The position numbers and the translations under genes were made by a program. Below the pieces are notes generated by a model. The model did not search any database. It had not been told where the DNA came from and worked only from the letters and a program-made list of their open reading frames with translations. This document shows positions 51,310 to 62,735 of a stretch of 64,000 bases of DNA, in pieces. Source of the DNA: Allacma fusca (Eukaryota > Arthropoda > Collembola > Symphypleona > Sminthuridae); the NCBI GenBank assembly GCA_947179485.1, contig OX359249.1, positions 38,488,250 to 38,552,249 on the forward strand, in the 5' to 3' direction. The first letter of the stretch is position 1; each line of letters starts with the position of its first letter.

Positions 51310-52260
51310 ATTACCATTACAACACAAGTAACTGAAGTGGAAATAATGCCAATTTACACAAAATGAAATTATAAACAAATATGACTGTAAGAGCTTCTGC
51401 CATATCGGTCAATAAACCCCTATATATATACGATTGAACGTACTTCTTTAACTCTTCGTGGTATGGGAAAATCTTGAACAACCTAGATCTTTTCGGGGCT
51501 AAGAGAATGCCATTGTTGGAAATAATATGCTCTAGATTTTTTAATCCCTGCATTACGTATTGACATTTGCTTTGTTTTAAAATTTGCTTGTATGAGTTCT
51601 TGTAGGACCAATTCTGAACGTTTATTGTGTTCTTCGAAGGATTTTGCTAAAATCACGAAAATTTCGTCCAGAAAAACTAAGCACATGCTCCATTTGAGGT
51701 TACGAAGTACTCAATCAATGAGGCGTTACCAGGAATAGGCGCTGTCAACTAATCCAACGGTCACAAGGTTTCAAACGTAATTTCCGTCAGGGGTAGTGAA
51801 TGCTGATTTGTGTTTTGTTTTTGGGTCCATTAAGATTTGGTAAAATGGTGTGAAAAGGTCTAGGGTACTACAATATTTGAAGTCATGCAATTTGTCAATG
51901 TGTCATTGATTCTTTGTAGAGGGGAGATGTTTTTCTACGGTTTCTAGTTTAATAGTCTCAAGTCACAACAGAATCTATGTGACGTTTTGGATCCATCCGG
52001 AGATGATGTTTTACAAAGTACAACTGGAGCTGCAATTGGAGAGTCTGTAGGTTTACAAATTTGTGTTTTCAGCATTTCGTCGATTTGTTTGATGATTTCG
52101 TCACGTTCTAATTGGTATACGCGGTAAGGTCTGCAGCGCATGGGGATTTCGTCAGAAGTTTTGATTTTACGGTTAACTAAATTTTTACTGTCAAGTTCTT
52201 CAGTACTAAATATGAATACGATTCTGTATTTTGAAAGGAGTTGGTTTAAGATTGTAGTTT
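51310..52260 (-). mobile_element. Ty3/gypsy-like LTR retroelement fossil, partial pol
   Basis: The minus strand carries two recognisable stretches of reverse transcriptase in the right order. One is the N-terminal part (phrases YRVYQLERDEIIKQIDEML and SPIAAPVVLCK, ending CCDLRLLN) at about 52250-51944. The other is a later part beginning near the catalytic loop (VFLDEIFVI, SFEEHNKR) at about 51690-51320. Both match Ty3/gypsy RT. The copy is broken in several places, lacks gag, integrase and identifiable LTRs, and looks old. Confidence 0.75.
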
Positions 52261-52587
52261 GATCTGTAGTTAGGTATGGTTAAGTTAAGTTAAGGCTGTA
52301 TATACCTGGGTGTATAGGGGTTTTTGTGTGATTTGGTTTAGCTTAGGTGTGATTTATTTATTTCTCAGGATGTATCATCGATGGTTTAGAGGATGTTGTT
52401 AGTAGAGATTTATTGAAGTGTTCCAATGGTTGATTTCGATGGGATAGTAACATCAGAATTTGTAGGGTTAGTGATATAAATGTAGATGTTTTGTTTTTAA
52501 CGTTTACTATGGCTCCCTCTTTAAAAAAAAAGTTCTTAGATTGAAATTGAGAAGATGGTTTAAATACGACAGTTCCGGAACAGATGT

Positions 52588-55235
52588 TGGATGTAATGTA
52601 ATGTAATGACCTTATTGTCGAATCAACGTATTACAGGCACTGATTTCCGGTGACAAACAGTTTATATTTTTTGAGCTAAGATTAATAAACACATAAATAA
52701 TACGTAGAATTTCAACTTATAAATAAAGAATGTATTCATATCATAGTCAGATCTTTGGGCAATTAGCCACTTACTCAATTTGAATTGGTAATCTTTGCTA
52801 TTGCTTTGTGTGTGTAGATCTCTTATTATTCGATTCCATAATTTTGCAGCATGATACTGAATTGAAGTGTGAAAGAATGATGAAATTATTATTATATTAT
52901 TTATTAAAATTTTAAATAAGATATAGTACCTAGTAACTCGCTGGGGATTTGTCTTGATTATTTCAATTAAGCAGTCAAGTTTTCAGGTTGGGATAAAAGG
53001 GTTTTAGTAGTTGATACAGTTGTTGAAAGGTATCTTTCAATAAATGTCAAAAGTCCAAATGCCTCTTATAGATGATTAAGGTCTATAATTTGTTTTGATT
53101 TTTTCATTACTAGTAAATAAGTATTGATGTGGTTTCAGAAAGTTGAAGCTGTAGTCTTTTAGACATTTTAGGAAATGGTCAATAGTTTTTTGGCATTTTT
53201 TCAATGGAATATCAGAAACCCAAAATTAGTAGGGCATAGTCCACGTGAGAGAGACAGAGATTTAAAAACTATTTGCATAAGTTTAGTGTTAATAAACCTC
53301 GTGTACTTGATAAGTGAGGATCATGTACGGGATATAATTTTGTTGCGGAGTCATCAAGAATTCCACAAAGTCATTAAAAATACAACAAATAGAATAGGGA
53401 CTAAACACTACCTCCAGGCACTATCGAAAGTTTTCTTAAGATCAATAAATAGTACAGCTACCATAACGCTATTCTGTAGAGCTTTATAAATACGTTGTGT
53501 CAACTCAATAAAAGCACGAATTATTGATTTTATTATTCTAAATCCATACTGGTTTTTAGACAAGAGTTTACGTCCAGGTTGTCAGTCATTCTATGATTCA
53601 AATAATTTGGAAGTGAGGTGTAAAATGGAAATTGCTCTGTAGGAATACGGAAGGTGGATTTTATTATTACGCTTTAGTAAAGGCGTGATTATAGCAGTTT
53701 CCCATTCCATAGGAAAGTTCCCTGTATAGAGAGCATTATTGAATATTTTGCAAAGAATGTGAGCAAAAATTCCAGGAAAAGCTTTGTACATTTTTGCCAG
53801 ATGAAGACAGTACTAGAATTTCCTTTGGTTCGTTTAATCAGGAGTTCAACCCCATGCGGAGTTACATGTAAGTGGTTGGTATTACAGTTACGTTTCTTGA
53901 GATTATTAGAAATTTGGAGAATATTTGCATCTTCATTATCGTGGGCTAGAGTAAATGCTTTTGATAGTTCATTGGACATAGATTCACTATCAGTGAGAAC
54001 CTTATCATTTATATTAAGTTAAATCATATTCGTACTGCTAAGCTTCAAACCGACAAGATGTTTATAAGTATTCCAGGATTCTTTTGACATGCTTTCTTTA
54101 TTTATCATGAAAATATTTTTGCTTAGCATTACAAGTGTTGTTACTTTGTTCCTACATTTTATAAATTTATAAGTTTCCCACGCTTCAGTAGATATGAGTT
54201 CATGCATCCCTGCTTTTGTAAATGGTTTTTACAATGAATTTGTATTTAGTAGTACAAGTGAGCCTTACAGCAGGCTTGGTTTTTACGTCTAATTATAATA
54301 GCATCTAGCCGATCATTTATGCTAAACAGTATATTTTCAAATACATCAGGTTTGCTCTTGACTGTGGTAAATTCCTAACTATTTGCCATTTTGCATTTCT
54401 GAGTTCATCGCCAGTAACTGAATCCAGTTAATGTCTTTAATTTCGCGTGGTAATAATATTAAGCGCGCAGTTTAGCTTATGCTTTTTACGAATGATAATA
54501 TAATATAATAACCCCAGATGATTTAACGTAATCTATATTATTTGTACACACATCATCAATACTAGTTTTACTAGTTAATGTGGTTCTGGTTGGGAATTTA
54601 ATTAATTGGGTAATGTTTAGCCTGTCAGTACATTGAAAACGGAATTTAGTGCTACTGCATGGTTTTGACATATCTATATTAAACTCACCTATTATAATAA
54701 TATAGTTTGGTTTAGGAATGTAGTTTACTATGTTAGTGTGTTCGACAGAGAAGCTGTCCTCAATACCAGCATGTCCATGTCTATAGGCAGTAACTATTAT
54801 CGAATGGCGTGTTAATTAGTTTGATATTTACTTGAATAATTTCAGCTGATACTATATCGCGTTCTATAGATTCAGTAATTAGTTTATCGTTAATGTGCAT
54901 AAGTAGACCTCTTCTTTGTTTGGATTTTCTATCCTTCATATACAAATAGTAACCAGGGATTGTGAGTTTATTGTCATGGGAATTATTATTAAGCCATGTT
55001 TCTGATAAGCACAATGTCTCGGTATTACTCATTCAGTAATACCGAGAGTTCATCCGTTCTGAGCTTGATGCTACAAACGTTAAGGTGCATAATAACGAGT
55101 CCTTTAGGTATGTTGTGACCAGTGGTAGTGGGCATATCCAAAGCGGAGGAATTATTTGTGTCAAAAAATGTCTCGTTACTATTCCCTATTGCCAAAAATA
55201 TTGAATTTAGAGAATAATTCATGGTTCACTTAGTT
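52588..55235 (-). mobile_element. Nearly full-length, decayed LINE (CR1/Jockey-like)
   Basis: Reading the minus strand from 55235: the start of an AP-endonuclease domain (GLVIMHLNVCSIKLRTDEL; 55222-55025), its middle (CLSETWLNNNS, IPGYYLYMKDR; 55032-54781) and its end (TQLIKFPTRTTLTSKTSIDD; about 54600). Reverse transcriptase follows (FPMEWETAIITPLLKRNNK and YRAISILHLTSKLFES at 53791-53591; VMVAVLFIDL near 53460). The typical C-terminal phrase HAAKLWNRIIRDLH is near 52850, then stops, an AATAAG-type signal and a tail of ATTAC repeats ending near 52588. About 2.65 kb is present, with many stops and frame changes, so it is inactive. The simple-repeat tail marks the true 3' end. Confidence 0.8.
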
Positions 55236-55508
55236 CAATGACTCTCAATCAATTATAATAATAATCTATATTGTTCAATGCATTATAAGTACATTTTGGA
55301 CATTTTCACGATTTGGAGTCGATAAGGGATTTAAATTCTTTACAAATCAACCCCAGCTTTAGCCAGCCCGTGTTGTGGTACAGACTATTACATAGCAAAC
55401 TTCTAATAACTAGTTTTCGCCCGACGACTTTTTTTGCATATTTGGCAGATCTCATCGTCACCAGCTTTATAGTATGCCATTACCTTATATTATTTCACAA
55501 ACAACTGA

Positions 55509-55632
55509 TAATATTATATAATTATTTCAGTTTAATAATAATATTATATAATTATTTCAGTTTAATAATAATATTATATAATTATTTCAGTTTAATAATA
55601 ATATTATACAATTATTTCAGTCTAATAATAAT
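55509..55632. repeat. 30-bp minisatellite, about four copies
   Basis: The unit TTTAATAATAATATTATATA + ATTATTTCAG repeats at 55531, 55561 and 55591, with a partial copy from 55509 and a degenerate continuation to 55632. Because 30 is a multiple of 3 the array stays open (LIIILYNYFS repeated), which makes a false ORF at 55313-55726. Confidence 0.95.
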
Positions 55633-55633
55633 A

Positions 55634-55730
55634 CAGTCAACTAACGGATATTCTGGGGACTGTCAAATTTTGTCCGCTATAAAGATTGTCCCTTATAGGC
55701 TTATAACGGAATTAAATCCACTATAAAGAA
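55634..55730 (+). mobile_element. Pogo/Tigger-like transposon terminus (one end only)
   Basis: TA is followed by CAGTCAACTAACGGATATTC, then TCCGCTATAAAG and GGCTTATAACGG. A TA target followed by CAGT and repeats of a TATAA-type phrase (CTATAAAG, TTATAACGG) resembles the ends of pogo/Tigger elements of the Tc1/mariner superfamily. No matching opposite end or transposase was found in the window. Confidence 0.4.
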
Positions 55731-58020
55731 AGCACACTAACTTATCCAAAAAGTAACTACACATGCTTCTGAAAAATTGAAAAATCACTACAAATACATG
55801 TAGTTGGTAGATTGGTTAATTTTTGGTATGTCACCACTTCAATTCTTGAAATCCAACTCCAAAAATCTTGAAAAAGAGCTTGACAAATTCTTTTTTCAAT
55901 ACACTTTACTCTCCTATTTGTCGGATTGTATTTCAAAAATTATTTAAGGTTTTGCGTTTAGTGCTGCCCATTTTAAAGTCACGTATTCTTTGATTTTAAT
56001 TAGTGGTCAATAAATATTAATTAATTTATACAATATTGTCGGTTATAGTTCACATCCAATCTCCCGAGACATCGTGGTTAAGTGCTAGGAAGAGATTCTA
56101 CGGACTGAAAACAGCTATTTGGCTCAAGACAGATCTACAATCCATTAAAGTCCCACGAAGTTCAGTCACAGCTGGGCATTGTCCCAGCCGTGATTTTATG
56201 ACGTCAGGCACCAGCATATGTGATAGTTAAATTGCAAAGATGGATCAGTGTACAAGGTGCGTTTGTTCAATAGAGTGAAAGTGAATATTGATAATCATTT
56301 GGAGTAATTTGGACGGATATGTGGATGAGGAGGCTTGGCAGTGGGAGAGTCGGTTCGTGGTGACATTCAATATTCGTGTTTCAAGAATTCGAAAAAAATT
56401 ACTTGGGTTTGTTCAGATTTGATCACTTTTTAATAATTTCGAAATGTTTTATGACTATGATTTACAAGAATTTACTACAGCGAATTTCTCAAAATTGACA
56501 CTCCTTCAAAACGATTGGAGTGTTTGACATTTCTGCAAAAATTGGCAGGGGTATCTCTACTTGGGTTTTGTCGTCTTGATTTTGCAATATGGGCATGATG
56601 AGAAAACTGTCTTTACAAGAGTTCGTACATCAAATACTTCTGTCGCACCTCATTCACTACCGATTGCTTACCTGGGCAAAGGAGTCTTTTATGATAATCC
56701 ATCAAACATAAAAGAGTAGGGAGTCAATTGTAATGCTAGTTCCAGATTTAACGAATCTTGCGAACCAAACACTCGTCACTGATGTTAGTAGTTCCAACCG
56801 TGGAACTGAAATAAGTTTCAAGGGCTCATTTTGGTCTTTGATACCACCATCGTTGCCCTCCCAAACTAAATTTCATACGAAAGATACGCCACTGGTTAAG
56901 CTTGCATTCCAAAAGACGTTTAACTGTACAGACTGCGTTTCTCAGATTCACATGATAGTAACTTAGGGTAGAACAAGAAAACCAAGAGGTTCATAGAATG
57001 ACATAATCAATCGAATAACTTCTCGTTTAGTAGGTACCTTTTCACCATCTACAGTCGTGGGGTTTACCCTGAGGACACTCAATTTAAACAAAAATTCATC
57101 GCAGTTTGAATACAGAAAGAATCGTGCATGGTTTCATTGGTCAATTTAACAAATATTAATACAGTATCTTCTCAAAAAATCAATACAAAAGCTTCGTAAG
57201 AAATATTACAATATTGCTCTCAAGCAGTAGTATCTTCCAACTCCGGTGGTATCGTCGTAGAAATCCTGATGTTGAGTTTTATTTAACAGAAATGTTACTT
57301 CTGTGTTAAGTCAAGTTGTAATACTGTTATTAGTGCGGTATGTATAGTAAAAGTCATAGTAATTGTAGTAGTAGCCGCGCCTGTAGTTAATACTACGTAC
57401 AAGATTTAAACATTGTGTATACATGTTTTCACTTTGGGGAAAAATAAAAATAAGGTTAAAATTGAATGCATTAGACCAAGCATCACCTCCAACCCTTATG
57501 CCCCCGAATGCATTGATAGATTTAAGCCTTTATCAATTTATATTACACGTAAATACACCCCACTACAATGTTCTACAAGCCCTGATGACGCCCAAGTAGA
57601 TGACAGGCAGGCTGTAGTAACCGTGAGAATGGCTTTATCCCTTAACGTATGTTTGTATGCGAACAGTAAAAAAGGGAGTTGGAGGGCAACTTGAGAATGC
57701 CAAAAAAATACTTAATTTATTTTAAAATGCAAGTACACAGAATTAGTCAAAGAAAAAGATAGCGGTTGTTCCTTGAGTAGCCGCGAGAAGAGTCATTTTT
57801 TGGTCTTTTTGTATATTTTACACCTTGGTCGTGTCAGAGGACAAGACCTTATCAGGCATTTGCATTCTCTCTAAAAATACACTATTTTACCTGCTGGAAA
57901 CAAGAATAGCTTGAGCGCGATAAATAAGAAAACTCAGGTCGGTACTCTGGGACATTTACATAGATTAAGAAATGGTCATTTAGGCTAACATGTAAGGTTG
58001 ATGTGTTAAGGAGCGTTAAC
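55731..58020. other. Repeat-like DNA without a recognised gene; right part may be a BEL/Pao LTR
   Basis: No host gene is supported. The open frame 57413-57694 (+) has no recognisable family. The part to the left of 58021 may be the downstream LTR of the BEL/Pao-like fossil, read on the minus strand from TGTTAACGCTCC. Its far end cannot be fixed by eye. Confidence 0.3.
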
Positions 58021-58840
58021 ATTTCGCCCACCATTATTTCAGTGAAACATTAAAAAACAAAGGTTACCAAACAATGGCAATGTCATGAAATAAATAAATA
58101 TTATTGTACAATTCTTATACAACTGAAATGGACCGGTTGGCTACAGCAATTCTCACAGCCTTATTTCGTCTTGAGGAAGTACGCTACGTGAGCTAACTGT
58201 AGTTGCCCGTGTCCGTGGGGGAGGGGGGATGTTCGGGTTTTGCTTCGTCTTCCCCCATCGGTAGCAGAATAAGCTTGGCAATGGGACGCCTGTATACCCC
58301 GTCCGAGGTTTTGATGCTGACAGTTGTGACCAACTCCTTGTTGTCGTTCGGATTGAGATGGACCTTGAGGACTCGAGCCATATTCCATCGTTGAGGAGGA
58401 AGATTTTCTTCTTTCACCACTAAGCTTTAAAATAAAGTTCTCAAGGACAGTTGGATAGAATATGACATCTTTAAAGCATATCGAGATCATTTCTGTATTT
58501 CGCTTATGAAGCAGAGTTGCTTCTACCTTGAATGATGTCTTGTTTTGTCCTAAATCTGTCACAACCTCTGAATGTATTAAATAGCTTTTGGAAACGCTCA
58601 TTCAAGTCGCTGCAAGTGACTGCAAAATAATCCTTGTTTTCTGTTGGCACAGTTTCTAAATGTATAAAAACCATGAAAGGTTGAGTTATTTTGAGCATAA
58701 CGCCCATGAATGTGGCTTACACATCCGTCATCTGGCATAATATCCGTGGCTATATTCACAGCCGGAAGTGCTTGCACACCAACATGTGGAGACGGTTGTA
58801 TTTGATTTCTACGATCTTTATAACATCGTTGCACTCATTG
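58021..58840 (-). mobile_element. BEL/Pao-like LTR retroelement fossil, 3' end of pol
   Basis: The minus-strand frame at 58420-58193 contains KEENLPPQRWNMARVLKVH, then VSIKTSDGVYRRPIAKLIL and LPMGED. This is the C-terminal domain (DUF5641 type) that follows integrase in BEL/Pao polyproteins. A purine-rich stretch (GGTGGGCGAA) just before TGTTAACG at about 58021 fits a polypurine tract and LTR start. The upstream part to about 58840 is readable in pieces but not recognised. The copy is partial and broken, with several interruptions. Confidence 0.7.
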
Positions 58841-58995
58841 ACTTTTTAATATACGCGTCATGTCATTAGCCGGTTGCATACCACTTCTGTGGTTTGGAAC
58901 CGCAATTATTACGCAATAAATTGTTCGTCTAACCGCCGCTACAGGCCGCGTCTGGATTTCCATAATACTTGGGGTTTCCATTCTCTGACAAAATA

Positions 58996-59075
58996 CAGTG
59001 CACTCTCTCTATAAGAGCACCCCTAGAAGCACTCTAATAGCGCTCTTATAACGGTATGCTCTTATAAGGAATATG
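58996..59075 (+). mobile_element. Second pogo/Tigger-like terminus (one end only)
   Basis: TA at 58994-58995 is followed by CAGTGCACTCTCTCTATAAG, then AGCGCTCTTATAACGG and GCTCTTATAAGG. The TA-CAGT start and the repeated CTCTTATAA phrase are typical of pogo/Tigger-like ends, but the sequence differs from the terminus at 55634, so it is another family. No partner end or transposase is visible. Confidence 0.4.
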
Positions 59076-59957
59076 TATCTAAATACATTAAAATACTGGC
59101 TATACATTATGAAGAATTGCGCTAACATAATTGCGATAACTAATACGTACGTTTTAAATGAATGCATGTACTGGCCAATAGGTTTACTAGTTTTTTGCGA
59201 ACAATGTGCTAAAAAACCCAAATCCCGATTTGTTAAACCCCACAGCAAAAGATCAATTTTTGTTCTGCTGGTCATATATGGTTATTAATATGAAAATAAA
59301 AACACCCGAAGACAAACCTTGACAAACATATTTGTCATGAGAATAATGTTTGCTGAATAACTGTCTGTACATTTTTTAAATTATTTACTCGAAATATCGA
59401 ATCATATCCTTCCACTAAACACCCAGATGTTTTTGGGTATAAGTTATGAACTCAAAATGTCGAAGAACTATTGACTTCTTGTCTTCCCATTTTTATGTGT
59501 AAACGATTTCAAAAACCTGGAAACATCAATTGCTACTAGCAATCATGCCATCCACGACAGCGGATCGGATGTCTGACAGCAATTTCTTATAAAAATTGTA
59601 AAAATTTGCATGCAATAATAATATTTTACATACAAATACCCTAGAAGTTCTATTTTTGAAGTAATTTATTAAGAATTTGTAGTATTCATTCAGAAAATAA
59701 AGCGCGCGTAAATTTGAACCTCAAATCCGTATTACACCATGACGAAGACGGTCCGCTCTTTCAACTTAGTAGAGAGGACTTAAAAGGAATTAACAATTAG
59801 CAGGGATCGACATACTCAAATGGCAAAATAATTAGCAAAACAAATATAAGGTTGTATGAAGGTAACAATACACAAGTCGAAATATGCTTAAATTCGTTGA
59901 ATCCAATAATAAGGAAATTGTGCGTATTGGGTAAGTCATAACCGTATCGATACGTAC

Positions 59958-60258
59958 TGTAAAGGCTAAATGAATGGCTCGGGAGTAACCTTTACAACGA
60001 ATGGTGCAGAGTAAACAGTTTTTATTATTTTAACAAAATGTATCATTCGGCTGAGCACCCCAGCCGATACTCGTACTCAAGGTCTGAGTTCCTCAAACCG
60101 TTACGCAAGATACACTCTACTTCCGATACGGAATGATTGGACGGGTACTTTTACCAATGACAATAAATATAAAATAATAATATTAATAACAAACAGGAAT
60201 TATTATTTTAGCATTTACAGTAACCACAAGAAATAGATAAAGAAATATTTTTTATACA
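59958..60258 (-). repeat. LTR (left copy)
   Basis: A 301-bp copy bounded TGTAAAGG...TATACA on the plus strand. It matches 61704-62034 with scattered differences. Confidence 0.75.
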
Positions 60259-61703
60259 GCTCCCTGTTAACTGGTGGTTATCCTTTTTGTTCAAACTTGG
60301 GCTTATAGGCAAAGTTCAGAATTCAAATTTTGTCCACCCACGAGATTATCCGATTAGTTAATACCTTCGTACCGCAAGCCCTAGCCAATATCTCTTAATC
60401 TTGACCCTTACAGCATATAGTCAAATGTAACCCTATACACCATTTTTCTTAGGAACTATAACTGGTTCCGAACACCATGAGCTTTCACACCTTTCAATTA
60501 AATCCAAATCTAATAATCCATCAATTGCATTCTGGTATACCCTACGTTTTGCAGGTGCCATTGCTCTTGGTCTTTGCGTTACCTGTATCTACTCGATGCT
60601 TCACTAGATGACATCTACCTGGGTGTTTAGATAACATTTACAAACTTGCTAAACAATTCTGTAAATGTAACCTTATATTCCGAACTCAAGCTGGAATTTT
60701 CATCTATTTTACCATTAATTATACTTATACTGGTATTATTCAAAATACTCTCATTCATAATACTTGAAAATCTATTTCGGAGCTACATTTCAAGATGCAG
60801 TGGAAATGGCACTTGATGAGGGATTGTGGTTGTATGTTATGGTTTATGTGGATGATAATATTTGCTAGAGTAATAACCTTGAGGATCACTTACTGCATCT
60901 TGAATTGATTTTAACAGCTTTTGATAAACATGGTTGTCATATAAATCCAAAGAAAGTTCGAGTAGCTCAAAAGACTAGTGTTTTTCGGCTATCTTTCGTT
61001 GTCATGTCTCATAAACTGATTATTGTCCATAATATTTCGCCGGGTTTCCTGTATAATAAGTCGCTTCTCAATGTTAATCATGCGTTCATCAATTTTAGTC
61101 AAATGTACGGACATTACATCTTTCAACTTCTGCATTAATTTATTACAAAGTGAATTATTATCTGAAACAATTGGTCTCTCAAGTGGTGGAGCTAGTTCCT
61201 CACTCCTGGTATTATTCAACATACTCTCATTCATAGTACTAGAAAATCTATTAGCCACTCTATCATTCCTATTATTCCTTATTATTCCAATTACTCTTCG
61301 GCATCTTATCGGTTATTAATCGACACTCGATTAAAGTTTTTGGATAGGTAATTCTAACAAATTTTAAATCATTTCCCAATAATCATTTAATTTCCCAAAC
61401 AAGTTTAACTGAATAATAATACTCCCCCGAATAATAATCAATTCCGACTCTAAATGTTGATTTAATTTCACATCCAAATTATAACCCCTGGTTTAAACGT
61501 CATCCTGTATGATCAACATTTCATTTAACCAAAATAAAAACCAACATCCCAATTTTTAAAGTCACGCTGTACGTTTTACAACTTCCATCTATTTAAAACG
61601 TGATTTGACAAACAATGACTAAGCACCTTAACGAATAAATTATTCTTTGATCTAAGAACCTCAAATCGTGAATAATTAGGTGAAATAACCCCGGTTGAGC
61701 TTT

Positions 61704-62034
61704 TGTAAAGGCTAAATAAATGGCTCAAGAGTAACCTTTACAATGAATGGTGCAGAGTAAACAGTTTTTATTATATTAACAAATTGTATCATTTGGCTGA
61801 GCACCCCAGCCGATACTGGTACTCAAGGTCTGAGTTCCTCAAACCGTTAAGCAAGATTCACTCTACTTCAAAGGATTCGGCTCTTTTATAGAGTCGCCGA
61901 TACGGAATGATTGGCCGGGTACTTTTACCAATGACAATAAATATAAAATAATAATATTAATTACAAACAGGAATTATTATTTTAGCATTTACAGTAACCA
62001 CAAGAAATAGATAAAGAAATATTCTTTATAGTGC
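61704..62034 (-). repeat. LTR (right copy)
   Basis: The second copy of the LTR. It is slightly longer than the left one because of an extra segment of about 25-30 bp around 61867-61895. It is the upstream LTR if the element is read on the minus strand. Confidence 0.75.
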
Positions 62035-62574
62035 ATAAGTACTCATATAAAATACGTTACAGTTATGGACAAATTCAAACGGAATACGTTCAAGTTGAGT
62101 TCAATCGACAGTTGAAGGTTGACAACTGGTATTACAACTATTGAGGAACTAACAATTGAGCAAAAATCTAAAATAACCGTATTTCTATCGTTTCCGTTTT
62201 TAATAAAACCCATTTATTGTTTGTTTTAGTTTATCGTAAATATTTTCTTTTTTATTTTCGTTTTGGTTTAAAAACCGCTGTTGCCATTTTTAATAATAAC
62301 GTTTTTTCACAACGCTATTCGATTATGTTATCCAAGCCTGGGGGATACACCATTCGAGTTTGGATTGTAGTGACCTTTACGGTATTTAGTTGCTTTTCCA
62401 GTAGAAGCAAATACGCATCTCGGCGAGATGTCATTTGCTGTAGGAAGTTGAGTAATCTCCGCGCTTTGAATACACATTCGTGCCTTTGCGCGCATGCTTC
62501 CTTTAAAATTTACTAGTTGCCAATTATCAACTTCAACTACCAATTTTTTACAACGCAAGCTATTTGAAATTGAA

Positions 62575-62735
62575 ATTGTGAAAGCTCACAATTATTATGC
62601 CTGAATTTATAGTTGATTTGTAATTAAAATTGAAACAATTTTTAATTGAAATTGATTTCAATTTATAATTTGCAGATTACCATCAATTGAAATTGAATTG
62701 AAATTGACAGGTTCAATTACCACTTGAAATTGTCA
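62575..62735. repeat. Degenerate AATTGAAATTG repeat tract
   Basis: About 160 bp is built from variants of AATTGA and AAATTG (e.g. ATTGAAATTGAATTGAAATTG near 62690). It is low-complexity sequence that can pair with itself. Confidence 0.8.

Larger units (their letters stand above)
59958..62034 (-). mobile_element. Broken LTR retroelement with both LTRs (Ty3/gypsy-like, composite)
   Basis: Two direct repeats, 59958-60258 and about 61704-62034, share almost all of their length. In minus orientation the first copy starts TGTATAAA and ends CCTTTACA. Between them lie a gag-like coiled region on the minus strand (about 61258-60989; KLMQKLKDVM, IEKRL) and an RT fragment on the minus strand (about 60600-60430; the AIDGLLDLDLIERCES type). 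A third piece, an RT fragment in the plus direction, lies at about 60780-60990 (VMVYVDD, LEDHLLHLELIL). The interior is only about 1.4 kb, far short of a whole element, and is rearranged, with a short duplicated segment near 60730 and 61210. It is clearly broken at several points. The moderate differences between LTRs suggest middle age. Confidence 0.75.

Noticed and set aside
55313-55726. 137-codon frame with LIIILYNYFS repeats
   Set aside because: It is held open by a 30-bp minisatellite whose length is a multiple of three.
58504-58834. Minus-strand frames upstream of the BEL/Pao C-terminal domain as a host gene
   Set aside because: They are fragmentary and directly adjoin the retroelement fossil, with no exon-like borders.
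59009-59275. 88-codon minus-strand frame next to the pogo-like end
   Set aside because: It reads across the transposon terminus and shows no family resemblance.
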